Made by a program: the position numbers and the translations under genes. From Dermatemys mawii (lineage: Eukaryota; Chordata; Testudines; Dermatemydidae): a DNA stretch of 64,000 bases. Where the stretch lies: the NCBI GenBank assembly GCA_007922305.1, contig ML677334.1, forward strand, positions 55,230,720-55,294,719, given 5' to 3'. Of the stretch, positions 1 to 12,734 are shown piece after piece. Below the pieces are notes generated by a model. That model saw only the letters and a list, made by a program, of their open reading frames with translations. It had not been told where the DNA came from and ran no database searches. The first letter of the stretch is position 1, and each line of letters opens with the position of its first letter.

Positions 1-196
1 TTTTCTAGACCTTTAATCATTTTTGTTGCTCTTCTCTGGAATTTCTCCATATCTTTCCTGAAATGTGGTGTTCAGAACTGGACACAATACTCCAGCTGAG
101 GCCTAATCAGCATGGAGTAGAGCAGAAGAATTACTTCTCTGGTCTTCCTTCCAATATATCTCAGAATGATGTTTGTTCCTGTTGCAACATTATTCA

Positions 197-418
197 CTAT
201 TGACTATAATGAATAATGACTATATAATATTATAGTGAATAATTGACTATAACTATATAATAGTAATAACTATTACTATTATGTAGTAATAATAACTAAT
301 AATTATATAATAAATAGAATGACTATATAGTATTATAATAAGCTAATAACTATATAATAACTAATAATATAATAATGACTATATAGTATTATAGTGAATA
401 ATTGACTATAGTTAGCTT
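197..418. repeat. AT-rich imperfect simple repeat inside CR1
   Basis: The stretch is built from recurring gactatata, aataatgacta and ctaataat words and contains almost no G or C. It lies where the CR1 consensus would be continuous, so it grew after CR1 insertion. Confidence 0.75.
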
Positions 419-432
419 GTCATCCACTATGA

Positions 433-659
433 CAGAGGTTCTCAAACTGGGGGTCGGGACCTGTCAGGGGCTCATGAGGTTCTTACATGGGGCGGGTCGT
501 GAGCTGTCAGCCTCCACCCAAATCCCACTTTGCCTCCAGCATTTATAATGGTGTTAAAAATATAAGCAAGTGTTTTTAATTTATAAGGGGGGGAGGGGGT
601 CACACTCAGAGGCTTGCTATGTGAAAGGGGTCACCAGTACAAAAGTTTGAGAACCACTG
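433..659. mobile_element. hAT (Charlie-like) MITE, 227 bp
   Basis: The terminal inverted repeats are CAGAGGTTCTCAAACT and AGTTTGAGAACCACTG. They are flanked by a perfect 8-bp target duplication, CACTATGA (425-432 and 660-667). The target lies inside CR1, so the MITE is younger than CR1. It has no coding capacity. Confidence 0.9.
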
Positions 660-755
660 CACTATGACCTTCAGATCTCTTTCTGAGGTACTCCTTCCTA
701 GGAAGTCATTTATTTTTGTATGTGTGCAACTGACTGATCCTTCCTTCTATTAAGT

Positions 756-3364
756 ATTAAGCCTTTTTATTTAATATTAAGCTATAACATTCTGTTTTTT
801 AAAACCAGATGAAATCTAGATCAATGGCCTCAATACTTCTTTCATAAGTTAGATCCACTATAAGCATCTTGACCACCTGCAGCAAGAGGCACTAAAACAC
901 CAAACAGAAAGAACTTAAATACAAACTGACATCATATTACTGAAAGGCTAACACATTAAACATCTTCCAAGTTAAATTTTTAAATTGAAAAGCAGACTAG
1001 CCCAACATGAATTCCAGTCAATCTCATACTTAGTGTGGAAATTCAGATCTAGGGAGAATATGGATGAAGGCTGCTTGGCATGAAGGATTTTTTCAGGATT
1101 AAATGCAGAAGGGAATTAGAGTCCATGTTGATTTTTTTCCAGTTACAAACTGGAATCAAATTCAGTATTTTAGGATAAAAATCTATTTTAAAATTAAACA
1201 ACAGTAAATTAGGGAAGCCAAAAGTCATTCTGAGCTGTGCATTCCTGCCAACAGTCACGCAGCACTCTTCTAAATTGTAGTGAGGTTCTCTTCAGGACAC
1301 AAACAAAGCAACAAACAAGTGCAAGTCTGGAATTTTCTACTATGACCCTGACTCCTGTCAAAATTATTATAGCCTTCCTGCTGTCAGTAAAGGACAAAAA
1401 TATTTGTTTTCAGAGTATTGACAAAGTTAAACAGGACTGAGATATAAGACTAAGTATAGCAAACACTCTGGAAGAGTTAAAACATGTAGGAGAGGAAGTA
1501 AGCATTGCTAAATCCTACTAAAACATTTCATTACTAATCTGTAGCTTTGGAAGTATGCTTTGGAAATCTTGTTTTTCCTGTAATCATTTTAGGGTTTTTT
1601 AATAATGTTTGATATGCAATGTGAACAAATGTTCCCCTACCCTCCTATGGGCAGGAGAGAAATGGAACTAACTCAGGATTTAATAATTTGTGTTCAGGTC
1701 TCTGAAGCACAATTCTCTGTAATATAAGATTTCCCATCCTATGAGCTACCCGAAACAGCAGTCTACTACTACTACTATCTCAGCCTCTGTCTATTCTATT
1801 GATAGGTGGCAATGGAATCTGCAGAGCACTTACTGAGGTGTGAGAGTGGGAAATAAGATGACAAAAGGGCTGACTTACTGAAATTTGAATAAGCAATAAC
1901 GTGAAATGTAAATATAGTTATTTTATTCTGCTACTTTCAAAGAAAAATAGTGGAAGTATTAGAAAAACAGTATTCATTTTTTTCAGGTTTTTTTCATATA
2001 ACAAAGTATTTGAGATCATATGTAGCTGCAAAAATAAGTTAAATTACAAGTGTAATTTATCATCATACTGCTGCTGATAATCTTATTGAAAAGTAACATT
2101 AGTGGTAAGTCCAAAGGAAGAATGACAACCAATTTCCCAGCCTGATTTTATACTAATACTTTTAATATCAAGAGAAAACTTTGATTTAAATATTTGGATA
2201 GAATTTAACATGTACACAGTAAAATATTTCATCATGAAAATCAGCTGACCAACCAGAATACTTTCAATGTTTGCAGAGCAACCAGTTCTGCTGTTAAAAC
2301 AATATGAAATCAGGATAACTGGTTTATGATTATATTTTAAGCACTAATCTGCTGTTAAAGGTTATGGTAAAATTTATACAGGATATTTAAACTTCCTTAA
2401 GACATTTATTTTACTACAGACAATAAGTGAACTTAAGGCACACTTGAGATACCCATCCAGCTTTGAATATGAGGTACTCTATGACAGGAGTGAAAAATGG
2501 GTGGCTCATTTCTGATTTTTAAAAAAACTGATCTTGTCCATCTAGAATAAACCTGTTTTTAAAAAGGCTTTCTTCAAGATACATGTTACCCTAGAACAGG
2601 TACCTTCTGCTCTTCAGCTATGTAGCTCCTCCTTCTTGGGATATCAAGGAGGCTATTGCTGAGTTGAAGGCCTGGTCTATGCATGTTTTGTTGGCATGGA
2701 TTTGAGGGTCAGTTGTTGTTGGGGCGGGGGGGAGCATATGTGTTTAAAGAAAAAAATCCTATGCCAAACCAAAGCAGCTTTGCCACTAAAAGCCCTAGTG
2801 TATTGGCAGTTATACCAGCAAAGCAGCTGTTTGCTAGTACAGCTCATTTATTCTGGGAAACTGGCATAAGCTATAAAAAAAAAATGTTCTTTCATTAGTG
2901 TATATGATGCCACTCCCCTGGGAGGGTTTGCTGGTGTAGGTATACTGGCACACCTCTTTATAGAGGTGGACTAAGATAAAAACTGAGATATTAGCAGAAA
3001 TAGATTTACCGTAGAAGTGTTTTGATGGCATTGTGCAGGACTCCATGATTACTACTGAAGAATTTGAGATCACGTAGGCCAGAGCATGGAGACAAGATTT
3101 AAGAGAATCTGGTTTAGAATCTTAGTGATTAGAGAAAGCAAGGCTCTCTGAAGCAGAATGGACAACCTGGTGAATACGGGAGTCCATGATACTCCTGAGC
3201 TAACTCATAGGCTGGATGATAAAGGTTTGAGTTTTTAAACACATAGCAGGCCCAATTCTCCACTTTCTACCAGTGTAACTACACTAGCATAAAACTGGTG
3301 TGAGCACAGTAGATAATCAGACGCCAAAAGGTAAAATGAGGAGCCTACTAAACTCGATTTACAG
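756..3364 (-). other. SS18 intron 3, no recognised feature
   Basis: AT-rich intronic sequence with only short open frames. I see no exon-like match, RNA gene or clear repeat boundary here. Confidence 0.55.
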
Positions 3365-4403
3365 CAGTGATCTCCAGCCTTAAGCATAAGATAGCTTTTT
3401 GAATTTAAGTGCAACCCAGGATCTACCTCAAAGACAATGTAGAAATAACTGTAATCACACAGTCCCAAACACCCTTGCCTCACCTATTCTTTGAGGCCCT
3501 GACTCGCTCCCTCCACTCTCCCTCCAAACATCACTTGCTCTCCCCCACCCTCACTCACTTTCACCAGTCTGGGGCAGGGGGTTGGGAGTGTGGGATGGGC
3601 TATTGGCTGAGCTTGGGACAAGGAGTTGAGGTGCAACAGGCAGTTCAAGGTGCAGGCTCTGGGAGGGAGTCTGAGTACAGGAAGCGGGTCAGGACTGGGG
3701 GAAGGGGTTGGATGCAGCCTCTGGGAGAGGGTGTGGGAGGGGGCTCAGGACTGGAGCAGGAGGTTGGGGTGAAGGCTCTGGAAAGGGGTGCATAGCATGG
3801 GAGAGGGCTCAGCGCTGGAACAGGAGGTTGCAATGCAGGAGGGGTTCGGGATATGAGTTCTGACTGGGCACCACTTATCTCAGGTGACTCCAGGGGGGCA
3901 GTTCAGTGGGGCTGAGGCAGGCACCCAGCCTGCCCAGATTCTGCGCTGCTCCCAGAAGAAGCCAGCATGTCCAGCAGCAGCTCCTGGTGTGAGAGGCAGG
4001 TGGTTCTGCATGCTGCCCCCATCTGCAGGCACTGTCCCCGCAGCTCTATTGGGAAATGTTCCCTGTTCCCAGCCAATGGGAGCTGCAAAGGCGGCGCCTG
4101 AAGGCAAGAGCAGCACACAGAGACCCTTCTGCCCCTCCCTAACCCACTCCCCGAAGCCACAGCCAGACATGCCAGCCACTTCCGGGAGCAGCGCAGGGCC
4201 AGGGCAGGCAAGGAGCCTGCTTTAGCCCTACTGTCAACAGCTGATCTCCTGCTTTGGCTGCGGGAGGGTTAGCAACTCTACCCGATTGACTGGTCAATCG
4301 GGGAGCCGCTGACCATCTCAGTCTCAGTGACTGAGACTGAGACCAACTGTCAGAGGTTCCCCAATCAACCAATCGCTCATGATCCACTGGTTGGTGACCA
4401 CGG
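3365..4403. mobile_element. hAT non-autonomous element, GC-rich interior
   Basis: The left end CAGTGATCTCCAGCCTTAAG and right end TTGGTGACCACGG form inverted repeats related to those of the element at 7616-8342. The flanking 8-mers ATTTACAG and GTTTATAG form an imperfect target duplication. The GC-rich interior yields spurious open frames of about 100 residues on both strands. Confidence 0.72.
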
Positions 4404-4411
4404 GTTTATAG

Positions 4412-6110
4412 GGAATCTTTGATATTGCTAGAGACTTCCTGGTTTTGTTTTTCATAGTCTTTCAAAAGTCCTTTATCGCTCAGAGATTCATTTTTTGTCT
4501 TGACATAACAGAAGTTTTGCTGTAATTAACAGCTGAAGTAGTCTCCCTCCACACTCACCAAAGGAATCTGACCAGCTGTTTGTAATAGCCTAGTGCTCTT
4601 TTGGAAAACATACCCAAATCACACATTTAAATATGAAGAAGTCATATGTAACTATCGTTTTTGACCCTGCAAAGTGTGTGAATAAGTCGTACAGCATCAG
4701 AAACATTAGATATATGGAAAAATTACTAACACTGATCTCCTGCTGCTTTTAGACCAGGATCAGCTAGCCATTACAAATACACTGGGCCCTCAGCAGATTA
4801 CTACAATTGGACAATAGGCTGTTGCTCTGATGATTAAAGGATATAGCGAGCCGTTCCAGTTGTATCTAGACACTAGTCAGTATGTAACTATGAGCAATTG
4901 TGTGTCATAAATAAAAGGTCTGACATGTGGTAATCCACCTGCAGTGATCATGGCAATCATGCTGGCAAAATAAATACAAATGCTCTTGATAAGATCCCTT
5001 CTAAACACATGGGGAATTCAAATTCAGTCTCTGTTCTGACAACATGCTTGCATTACTTTAGCAGCACATTGGATGTGCCAGAATTATCATCCTCTACTGT
5101 ATCCAGACAAATCTGACAATTAAGAGATACTCTGTAAAAAGAGACTTACCCCCAAGTTTCCCTGCTCACTGGGAGCTTTGAGTGAAGACTCTGAGCATCA
5201 CACATGGTTTAATCCTTCCTTAGGTCTCAGGGAAAGCTAACTGATTTCTTAATTAGCATTATATTGATAATTTTTAAATTGTAGAGCATCAAGAGATATA
5301 CAATATGAGGCTTGATTGTTGAAATATCCTCTGACCAAGGCTGCTCCATCACTTGCTTGTTCAGAATACATCAAGAACACTGCTTTGTTTTGAGCTATCT
5401 TGATATTTTGCCTGTTCTCCTTTTTAAACACTATCTGTTGCTAAATAGCAGCATCAAACTTTGTGCTGTGGGGTTTTAAAGCACTTAACAGTATTGGTAC
5501 TTCCATGTTTAAGAAGGTTCCTTGGATTTTGTACTGATGCAAATACGTTCACCCACCACCATCCATCACAGTAATACATAGGTACATTGAAACCCCTTTC
5601 CTTCCTTTTTCAGGATACGAACTCATGTTCTGTGCAGGTTATATTTTAAGAATGCTACCACTATATGTCATTTGTTTCATTTTATTATCCAACATTCTGC
5701 ATATTGTGAGTATTGCATTCCCTCTAATTTTTTTTTAAAAAAAGATTATTTACACTGCTCTTAAAAAAGCTTTGTAACAGAGAGACAGAGTTAATAAGAA
5801 CACCTATTGGAAATCACAGCCTGCATTCTGACTCAGTGAATATCCATAGAGAGAAGCCATGAACCACACACCATTACCCCCTTTGTTCTCAGCTATTTGT
5901 AAGCTGAATGAACAGGAGAGAATCCGTGAATTTTGCCTTCTTAAAGTCTTTTATAAAAAGCTGATAGCCTCTGGTATGGTGTTGATTTGGCAGATGCTAA
6001 CAGACCTTATCCCTTTCTGTTTTTAAACCATATATAACATCTAGCCCACTACAATCAAGACTGCTAGTCACAGCACAGACACAAACCCAATGAAATTTAC
6101 GCTATACTAC
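4412..6110 (-). other. SS18 intron 3, no recognised feature
   Basis: AT-rich intronic sequence. No exon, RNA gene or bounded mobile element was recognised. Confidence 0.5.
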
Positions 6111-6118
6111 CTATACAG

Positions 6119-6278
6119 CAGGGTCCAATACATTTGCCACTAGCCACAAATGGCTAATAGTCTATTGAATTGTGGCTAATGCATGTGGCTTTTTTATAAC
6201 GTGGCTAATAAGAAAAATTCAAAACCACAAGTGTGGCTAGCAGTGTGGCTCACATCAAATTTCTATTGGACACCGCTG
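6119..6278. mobile_element. Short hAT-like MITE
   Basis: The ends are CAGGGTCCAATACATTTGCC and TTCTATTGGACACCGCTG, inverted and similar in their first dozen bases. The interior repeats the word GTGGCTA on both strands. The target duplication is not clear. Confidence 0.6.
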
Positions 6279-6286
6279 ACCTAGAA

Positions 6287-7607
6287 TATTATCACACCTT
6301 ACCAGCTATGTGGAGTCAGATCTGGTCATTGCTAATTCAAGATTTAGTTTTGTTTTTAAAACTATATTTAAGGTTTTGTTCTTTAACTGATTAGACCTTT
6401 ACAACTAAATACAATTAAAATCTAATAGTTTACTATGGTCTTCTTTTCAGAATCCTAACATGCTTTTTATAAAGCAGTAGTTTTAAAACTATAACTAGAC
6501 TAGTATGTGCAGGTTAGGCAATTTCCACGTTCAATTTAAGTACAGAATTTTCAGTGAGCAGAACTGTATTCTTCCCGTTCTGTCCTAAAATGTTGGAGTA
6601 CTGCTATGTATGGATACATTCTATACAAAAAGTTGGTATATTTAAATTTTAGACAAAGCACCTCCTAGATATGTCTGAGATCCTTCTGCCTGAAGAGGAA
6701 CTATGAATATAAGAGTGCATTATATTAACACTAGCTTTTAGAACCAAAGCATTCTTGCCTATGAAAGGACTGCATATATATCTGACTGCCACAGCTTTTT
6801 AACCAAAATAACAATCATTAATTTGATTTAAGAAACTTACAACAGTTTATAGAGGTGCTGCTTATACTATTAGTAGTTTCTCTTCTTGAAGAGGTTACAA
6901 TAGAAGTAACTGGTATTTCAGTGGCTGCTGTTGCTGTCTGGATTTTTGGAAAAAGAAACCCATCACTCTGCATTCAAAAAGCCTTTTGCACTTGTATAAC
7001 AGCAGTGGCCCCGTACTGCTGTTCTTTTATAAGCAGAATTCCATGTTTGACTAAGTTTCACGCATGAAATCATCACACACCACATCCTCCAAAAATGTGT
7101 TAGCTTCAGGAGTCAAGTTTCTCATGCTCCCACTACACACACATTTTTCTTAGTGTTTTATTAACACTCTTTCCATCATTTGATATGGGATGAGGAAGAT
7201 AAATGGATTTTAGTTAGTTCTAAGGTATTTCTTGCCACTTTAGAAATTCAAATACCTTCTTTTTCAGGAAAAGTATCATTCCAACTGCAGAATATACAGT
7301 TTATCTTCTACTTCATGAAAAGGGACTGAAGTTATGGCAGTTTTAAAACTGAGCAGGTGCATGCTGTTTTGCTAAGTATGCAATGAAGTGAAATGCCCTG
7401 AATAGAAGAAGAAAGGGGCAATGACTGTGTGCTAGGAACTCTGATTCTGTGTTCTACTTTCCAGATTGTCCACAAACAATTAGGGAAAAGGCTGCTCCTA
7501 AAAGTTTGAGAAGCAAGGAGTGCAGAGGAAGAGTTGCATTTAACGTTTTCAAAGAGCTGAACAGTGAGGTTTTGACAGAGACAAGAAGTTTGTTCTTTTT
7601 GTAAACT
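6287..7607 (-). other. SS18 intron 3, no recognised feature
   Basis: AT-rich sequence. An open frame at 6855-7067 has no recognisable homology and no splice logic linking it to SS18. Confidence 0.5.
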
Positions 7608-7615
7608 CTCTATCC

Positions 7616-8342
7616 CAGTGGTCTCCAACATTTTTACACCCAAGATCACTTTTTAAATCTAAGGGCAACAGAGGATCTACTCCACCCCTTCCCCGAGGCC
7701 CCACTGATTCCCCAAAGCCCCGCTTCAGCCCCTGCTTACTCCATTCCCCCACCACACACACACTCTGTTGCTTCCTCTCTCCCACCGTCACTCACTTTCA
7801 CCAGACTGAGGGTGCAGGGTGTGGGCTGGGGGCAAGGCGTCACAGTGTGGGAGTGGGCTCTCGGCTGAGCCTGGGGCAGGGGGTTGGGGTGCAGAAGGAG
7901 GTGAGGGGTGCAAGCTCTAAGAAGGAGTTTGGGTGGGGCAGAGTGTTCGAGCGCAGGAGGGAGTATGGGGTGCTGGCTCCCATGGGGCTCAGGGCTGAGG
8001 TCCAGCCTCCCACCAAGCAGCACTTAAGCTCCTGGTTGGTGGCAGGCACAGCAAGGCTAAGGCAGACCAAGTTACTCTGCACGCTGTCCTTCTCTGTAAG
8101 CAACACTCCCACAGCCAATGAGAGCTGCACGGACGGTGCTTGCAGGCAGGGGCAGCATATAAAGGGAGACCCCTGTCCTTCTCCCCCAGGGCCATGCTGT
8201 CAGTTTCCGGGAGCAGTGTGGGGCCAGGGTAGGCAGGGAGTCTTCCTTAGCACAGCCACACTGCACCACCAGAGATCACGATCAGCTGGGAGATCCTCTA
8301 GGATCAACCAGTTGATCATGATTGACTGGTTGGTGACCACTG
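7616..8342. mobile_element. hAT non-autonomous element, 727 bp
   Basis: The ends CAGTGGTCTCCAACA and TTGGTGACCACTG are inverted repeats. The flanks CTCTATCC and CTCTAGCT make an 8-bp target duplication with two differences. The interior is a G/C-skewed stretch with a ggggcagggggttggggtgc-type low-complexity segment. Same family as 3365-4403. Confidence 0.8.
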
Positions 8343-8350
8343 CTCTAGCT

Positions 8351-9281
8351 TATTAGGTTTTCAAAAGATTGCAGCTAGGGACAGTTTCAGCATCTCTCTG
8401 TCTCCCACTCACTCATTTCCTACAGGCAAGCTGGGTTAGCTCACCATTGCTTGTCACCCAGCTTTCCAACTGCTCTTCTTCCTATCCTGGGCCTCTGTTC
8501 ATAGATCCTCATTTCAATGTAGGACCTCAACCCACTCTTTACACATGCCTCACACACCCCATGTGGTGCTGGATTACACAGCCATATTACTGTCCACCAC
8601 CGTCCAGAAAATAGAGGAGGAGCCCTGCAGGTGTCCAGGTGAAAGGAAACACAGTCCTGAGGTCAATTCTACCATGCTTGATGCCTCCGAAGTCAAGTGG
8701 AAGGGATATCCAAGAGTAGACCCACACCTACAAGCATTGCTACTCCTTCCTCCACCAGATCAATGGGCTAGTCGGGTGGAAGCAGGGGGAAGAGGATTCC
8801 ACGGGGCGGGGTTTCCTTTCCTACACCTGCCTTACTATTGTGAGCAATGGAAGTTTCATGCCACTGATGTCATTGTCATTTAATAATGCAGCATTTTATG
8901 ATGTTTGCAAAGATGCTAGGGGCCTTGATAGGTCACCACCACTTCCCCAACCTCTGCATCTGCATCTCTTGATCCACAGCCAGCAAGTGTTACTTCACCC
9001 CACTGCTGCTCTCCTTAGTAGAAGTTCCTCCCCCATTCCAGGAGCACCACTCCTTCACCACACACTCCTAAGAGATAAGGGTGGTAGATTCATACCTATA
9101 CTTAGTCTGTTCTGCGAGGGGAGATCAAGAAGAAATTTTAAAACGAAGTGTGAAATACATGCCTCGTGTGTCAAACTACAGCCGCTTGATTCTCTGAACA
9201 CCTTCCCAGCTTTTCTGGCTAGAATTAGTGGCCCCACCTTTTCAATTTGGGAATATTCAGTTCTTTAAAAAAAGAAAAGAA
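8351..9281 (-). other. SS18 intron 3, no recognised feature
   Basis: Moderately GC-rich sequence with open frames up to 142 codons, but no recognised protein or repeat. Confidence 0.45.
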
Positions 9282-9289
9282 CCCAGAAC

Positions 9290-10879
9290 CAGGGCTGTCA
9301 AGCGATTAAAAAATTGTGATTAATCGCACTGTTAAACACATTTTCAAATATACTGATTTTAGTTATAACAGAATACAAAGTGTACACTACTCACATTTTT
9401 TATAACAAATATTTCTACTGTAAAAATGATACAGGATTTTTCAATTCACCTCATACAAGTACTGTAGTGCAATCTCTTTACCATGAAAGTGCAACTTAAA
9501 AATGTGGATTTTTTGGGGGGGTTACATAACTACACTTAAAAACAAAACAATGCAAAGTTTTTGCACCTATAAGTCCACTTAGTCCTACTTCTCGTTCAGC
9601 CAATCGCCAAGACAAACAAGTTTGTTCCAGGAAGTAATGCTGCCCACTTCTTATTTACAGTGTCACCGGAAAGTGAGAACAGGCATCCACGTGGCACTTC
9701 TGTAGCCAACACTGCAAGGTATTTACGTGCCAGACACGCTAAACATTTGTATGCCCCTTCATGCTTCGGCCAACATTCCAGAGACATGCTTCCATGCTGA
9801 TGTCACTCATTAAAAAAAGGAATGGGTTAATTACATTTGTGACCGAACTCTTTGGGAGAGAATTATATTTTCCCTATATTCTCTATTTTACCCGCATTCT
9901 GCCAAATATTTCATGTTATAGTAATCTCAGATGATGATTCAGCACATGTGGTTAATTTTAAGAAAACTTTTGCTGCAGATCCGACAAAACGCCAAGAAAG
10001 TACTAATATGAGATTTCTAAAGAAAGCTAGAGCACTCGACCCAAGTTTAAGAATTTGAAGTGTCTTCCAAAATCTGAGAGGGATGAGGTATGGCTCATGC
10101 TTTCAGATGTCTTAAGAGAGCAATACTCTCATGAGGAAACTACAAAACCAGAACCACCAAAAAAAGAAAACCAACCTTCTGCTGGTAGCATCTAACTCAG
10201 ATGTTGAAAATAAACATGTGTCGGTCCGCACTGCTCTGGACTGTTATTGAGCAGAACTCATCATCAGCATGGACACGTCTTCTAGAATGATGGTTGCAAC
10301 ATGGAGGGAAATATGAATTTTAGCGCATCAGGCATGTAAATACCTTGTGACGCTGGCTACAACAGTACTATGCAAATGCCTGTTCTCACTTTCAGGTGAC
10401 ATCGTGAACAAGAAGCAGGCAGCATTATCTCCTGCAAATATAAACAAACTTGTTTGTCTGAGCAATTGGCTGAACAAGAAAAAGACTGAGTGGACTCGTA
10501 GGCAATAAAGTTTTAAATTATTTTATTTTTTAAAGCAGTTATTTTTTGTACATAAGTTCAACTTTCATAATAAAGAGATTGTACTACAGTACTTGTATTA
10601 GGTGAATTGAAAATACTGTTTCTTTTATCATTTTTACAGCGCAAATATTTGTAATAAAAAATAATATAAAGTGAGCAGTATACACTTTGTATTCTGTGTT
10701 TTAATTGAAATACATATATTTGAAAATATAGAAGAACGTTCACAAGTATTTAATAAATTTCAATTGGTATTTTATTATTTAACAGTGTGATTAAAACTGT
10801 GATGAATTATGATTAATTTTTTAATTGCAATTAATTTTGTGTTAATCATGTGAGTTAACTGCAATTAATCAACAGCCCT
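9290..10879. mobile_element. Foldback hAT-like element with ~0.5-kb inverted arms
   Basis: The left end is CAGGGCTGTCAAGCGATTAA and the right end reads GCAATTAATCAACAGCCCT, its inverted partner. The inversion continues inward. For example, the segment near 9610-9690 (caagtttgttcc, gtgagaacaggcat) returns reversed at about 10376-10465 (atgcctgttctcac, aaacttgtttg). A less symmetric centre lies between about 9800 and 10350. No clear 8-bp target duplication was found. Confidence 0.72.
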
Positions 10880-12649
10880 AAAAAACACCAACCTTATTCA
10901 GCATCAGACATATCTGTAAAAATGTTAATGTTAAGTACTGAGTGAACGATTTTCCATTATCTGGTCAAGTTACTCACACAACAAACCAAACTCAAAGATT
11001 TGGATGAAAACTGAAATCCACTTATGGGAGAATGAACTTACATTTGTTTTTACAGAATCAAATTAAATACAGATCAGGGTTTTTTTTAAATGGCAATCAA
11101 GAACTTGTTTTCCCCCCTAAGTGTAGCAATCATAAAAGGAAAAAAACATTAGCTATAAATTGGCACATTGTGAAAGCTTCCCCGCACATGATTAGAAATG
11201 CACCTCAGTCCTGACCTGCAAACCTCCTCCTATCCCAGTCCTCTTTCTTGAGTGCACACCAGCACCACATCCAGTTGTACAAACTGCGAAGTGTCCACTA
11301 GGGACCAGGATTAGGTCAAACTCATTTCCACTTGTGACGAGAACCAAGTTACCAATCTACAATAGGTCTCCAGAAATGAAGGGGGTTAACGCATTAATCT
11401 CCTTCTACGCACAGACCTCATAATTAGAGTGGCCCTAGTCAAGCTAAAATTTTACCTTTCCAAAAGGCTATTTCAACAGTAGCTTTACAAAAAAAAGCAT
11501 AGAGAGGCACTGGTTTGAGTTGAACACAACTCAACCCTTTAGGTACTCAACTGGAGGGATCCTTCACTATGGGAGCACACTTCTCCAAAGCCTGAGGAAA
11601 TAGTAATTTATCTATTTTCATCAACTAAAACTGCATGTCTGGCAATGGATGTGTGTTTACCTTTGTGTTACAGAAGGTAAACAAAACATATTAGAAAAAA
11701 GCTTCAACTGTAACTCTCTGAAATTAATACACATTACCAGAAATGCAGTGAACCCCCTGCAGTTCTTCACAATCACTTAATCAAACTTATTGATTGGGGC
11801 TATCTTATGTGGAAGCTTGGCACGGAAAATTAAGAGGTAGTAGGCTACTATATTATCACCAACATTCTTCACTCTCCTTCCTTTCCCTTACTAAGACAGA
11901 AGTCAGTCAGCTAATTATGGCCAGATTGAAGAGCAGACAGGAAGAGTTAACACTTCAACTGAAAACAGTTACAAGTGTATATATTCACAGGAGTTAACAC
12001 AATCTAAAAACAAATGTCTAATAAACAAAGTTAGAAACTGAAGCACTGAACATCCAGGAAATGGCAAAGGTAAAGTAGCCTCTGCAATATCAGTTGACTC
12101 CTGTGTGTTGCCATGATATAGTCTAGTTACATAATCACATACTTGCACAAAAATGGTAAAAGACATCAGGTAGCCAGTCTGCCCCAGCTTCAGTTCTGGA
12201 GTGGGTTAGAGCCAGCTGGGGGCTGACAACTTACAGCAGCTGAGATTGCAAAGAGCAACACACTCTAGAAATGAACCTTCTCCTACCTCCACAAAAAAAG
12301 GCTGGAGGGTAGGACCACTGCTGGTCTAAGAACCAGCTACACTAGCTAAATAACTACTCTCATACTTCAGGAATTCTTAGTTGAGGAGATATATGGGCTT
12401 TCCACTGAGTCACACAAGAGGCATCTGGGTGCTATTTTTAATCACAACACTTTCAGCAAAGGGACTTTTAGCAAAGGGACACCAGCAGCGTGAGTTATTG
12501 GTCCCAAGGAGCTATGTGAAAGGATTTTACCTTTCCCAGCCAGGGGAAACTGAACTCAACTGTTCTAATCTCCAAGTACCTTCTCACAGTATCAAGGGCC
12601 CACATGAAAACAACTGCCTCCATTTATAGTGTTTTACAAAGGTACTTAC
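10880..12649 (-). other. SS18 intron 3 next to exon 3, no recognised feature
   Basis: AT-rich intron sequence with short open frames. No repeat boundaries were identified. Confidence 0.5.
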
Positions 12650-12734
12650 TGCTGGTAGTAGAGACTGCATATTTTGATTGGAGTCTGCTATAGTGGCTAG
12701 GTAGACCAAGTTTGTATGCAACATCTGCTGATAC
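12650..12734 (-). CDS. SS18: SS18 coding exon 3
   Basis: The exon starts with the G that completes Gln and encodes YQQMLHTNLVYLATIADSNQ followed by NMQSLLPA, the most conserved stretch of the SNH domain. The acceptor is ...GATAG and the donor GTAAGTACC starts at 12649. It ends on a codon boundary, as expected before the next SS18 exon, which begins Pro-Pro-Thr-Gln in known orthologues. That exon is not in this window. Confidence 0.95.

Larger units (their letters stand above)
1..755 (-). mobile_element. CR1 LINE remnant, antisense, with nested hAT MITE and AT-rich expansion
   Basis: The sequence matches the familiar antisense CR1 reverse-transcriptase end, with phrases such as aactccagctgaggcctaatc and later tatgaccttcagatctctttc. 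It is interrupted at 197-418 by an AT-rich simple repeat and at 433-659 by a hAT MITE. CR1 similarity resumes at 660 and fades near 755. The left end is cut by the window. Confidence 0.75.

Noticed and set aside
6855..7067. 70-codon hydrophobic frame as a small gene
   Set aside because: No homology, promoter or splice evidence, and it lies inside the SS18 intron on the opposite strand.
7847..8356. 169-codon plus-strand frame
   Set aside because: It lies almost wholly within the hAT element 7616-8342 and has low-complexity composition.
1..12649. Search for SS18 exon 4 (Pro-Pro-Thr-Gln-Asn-Met start)
   Set aside because: No matching minus-strand sequence was found. The GC-rich stretches here are hAT elements.
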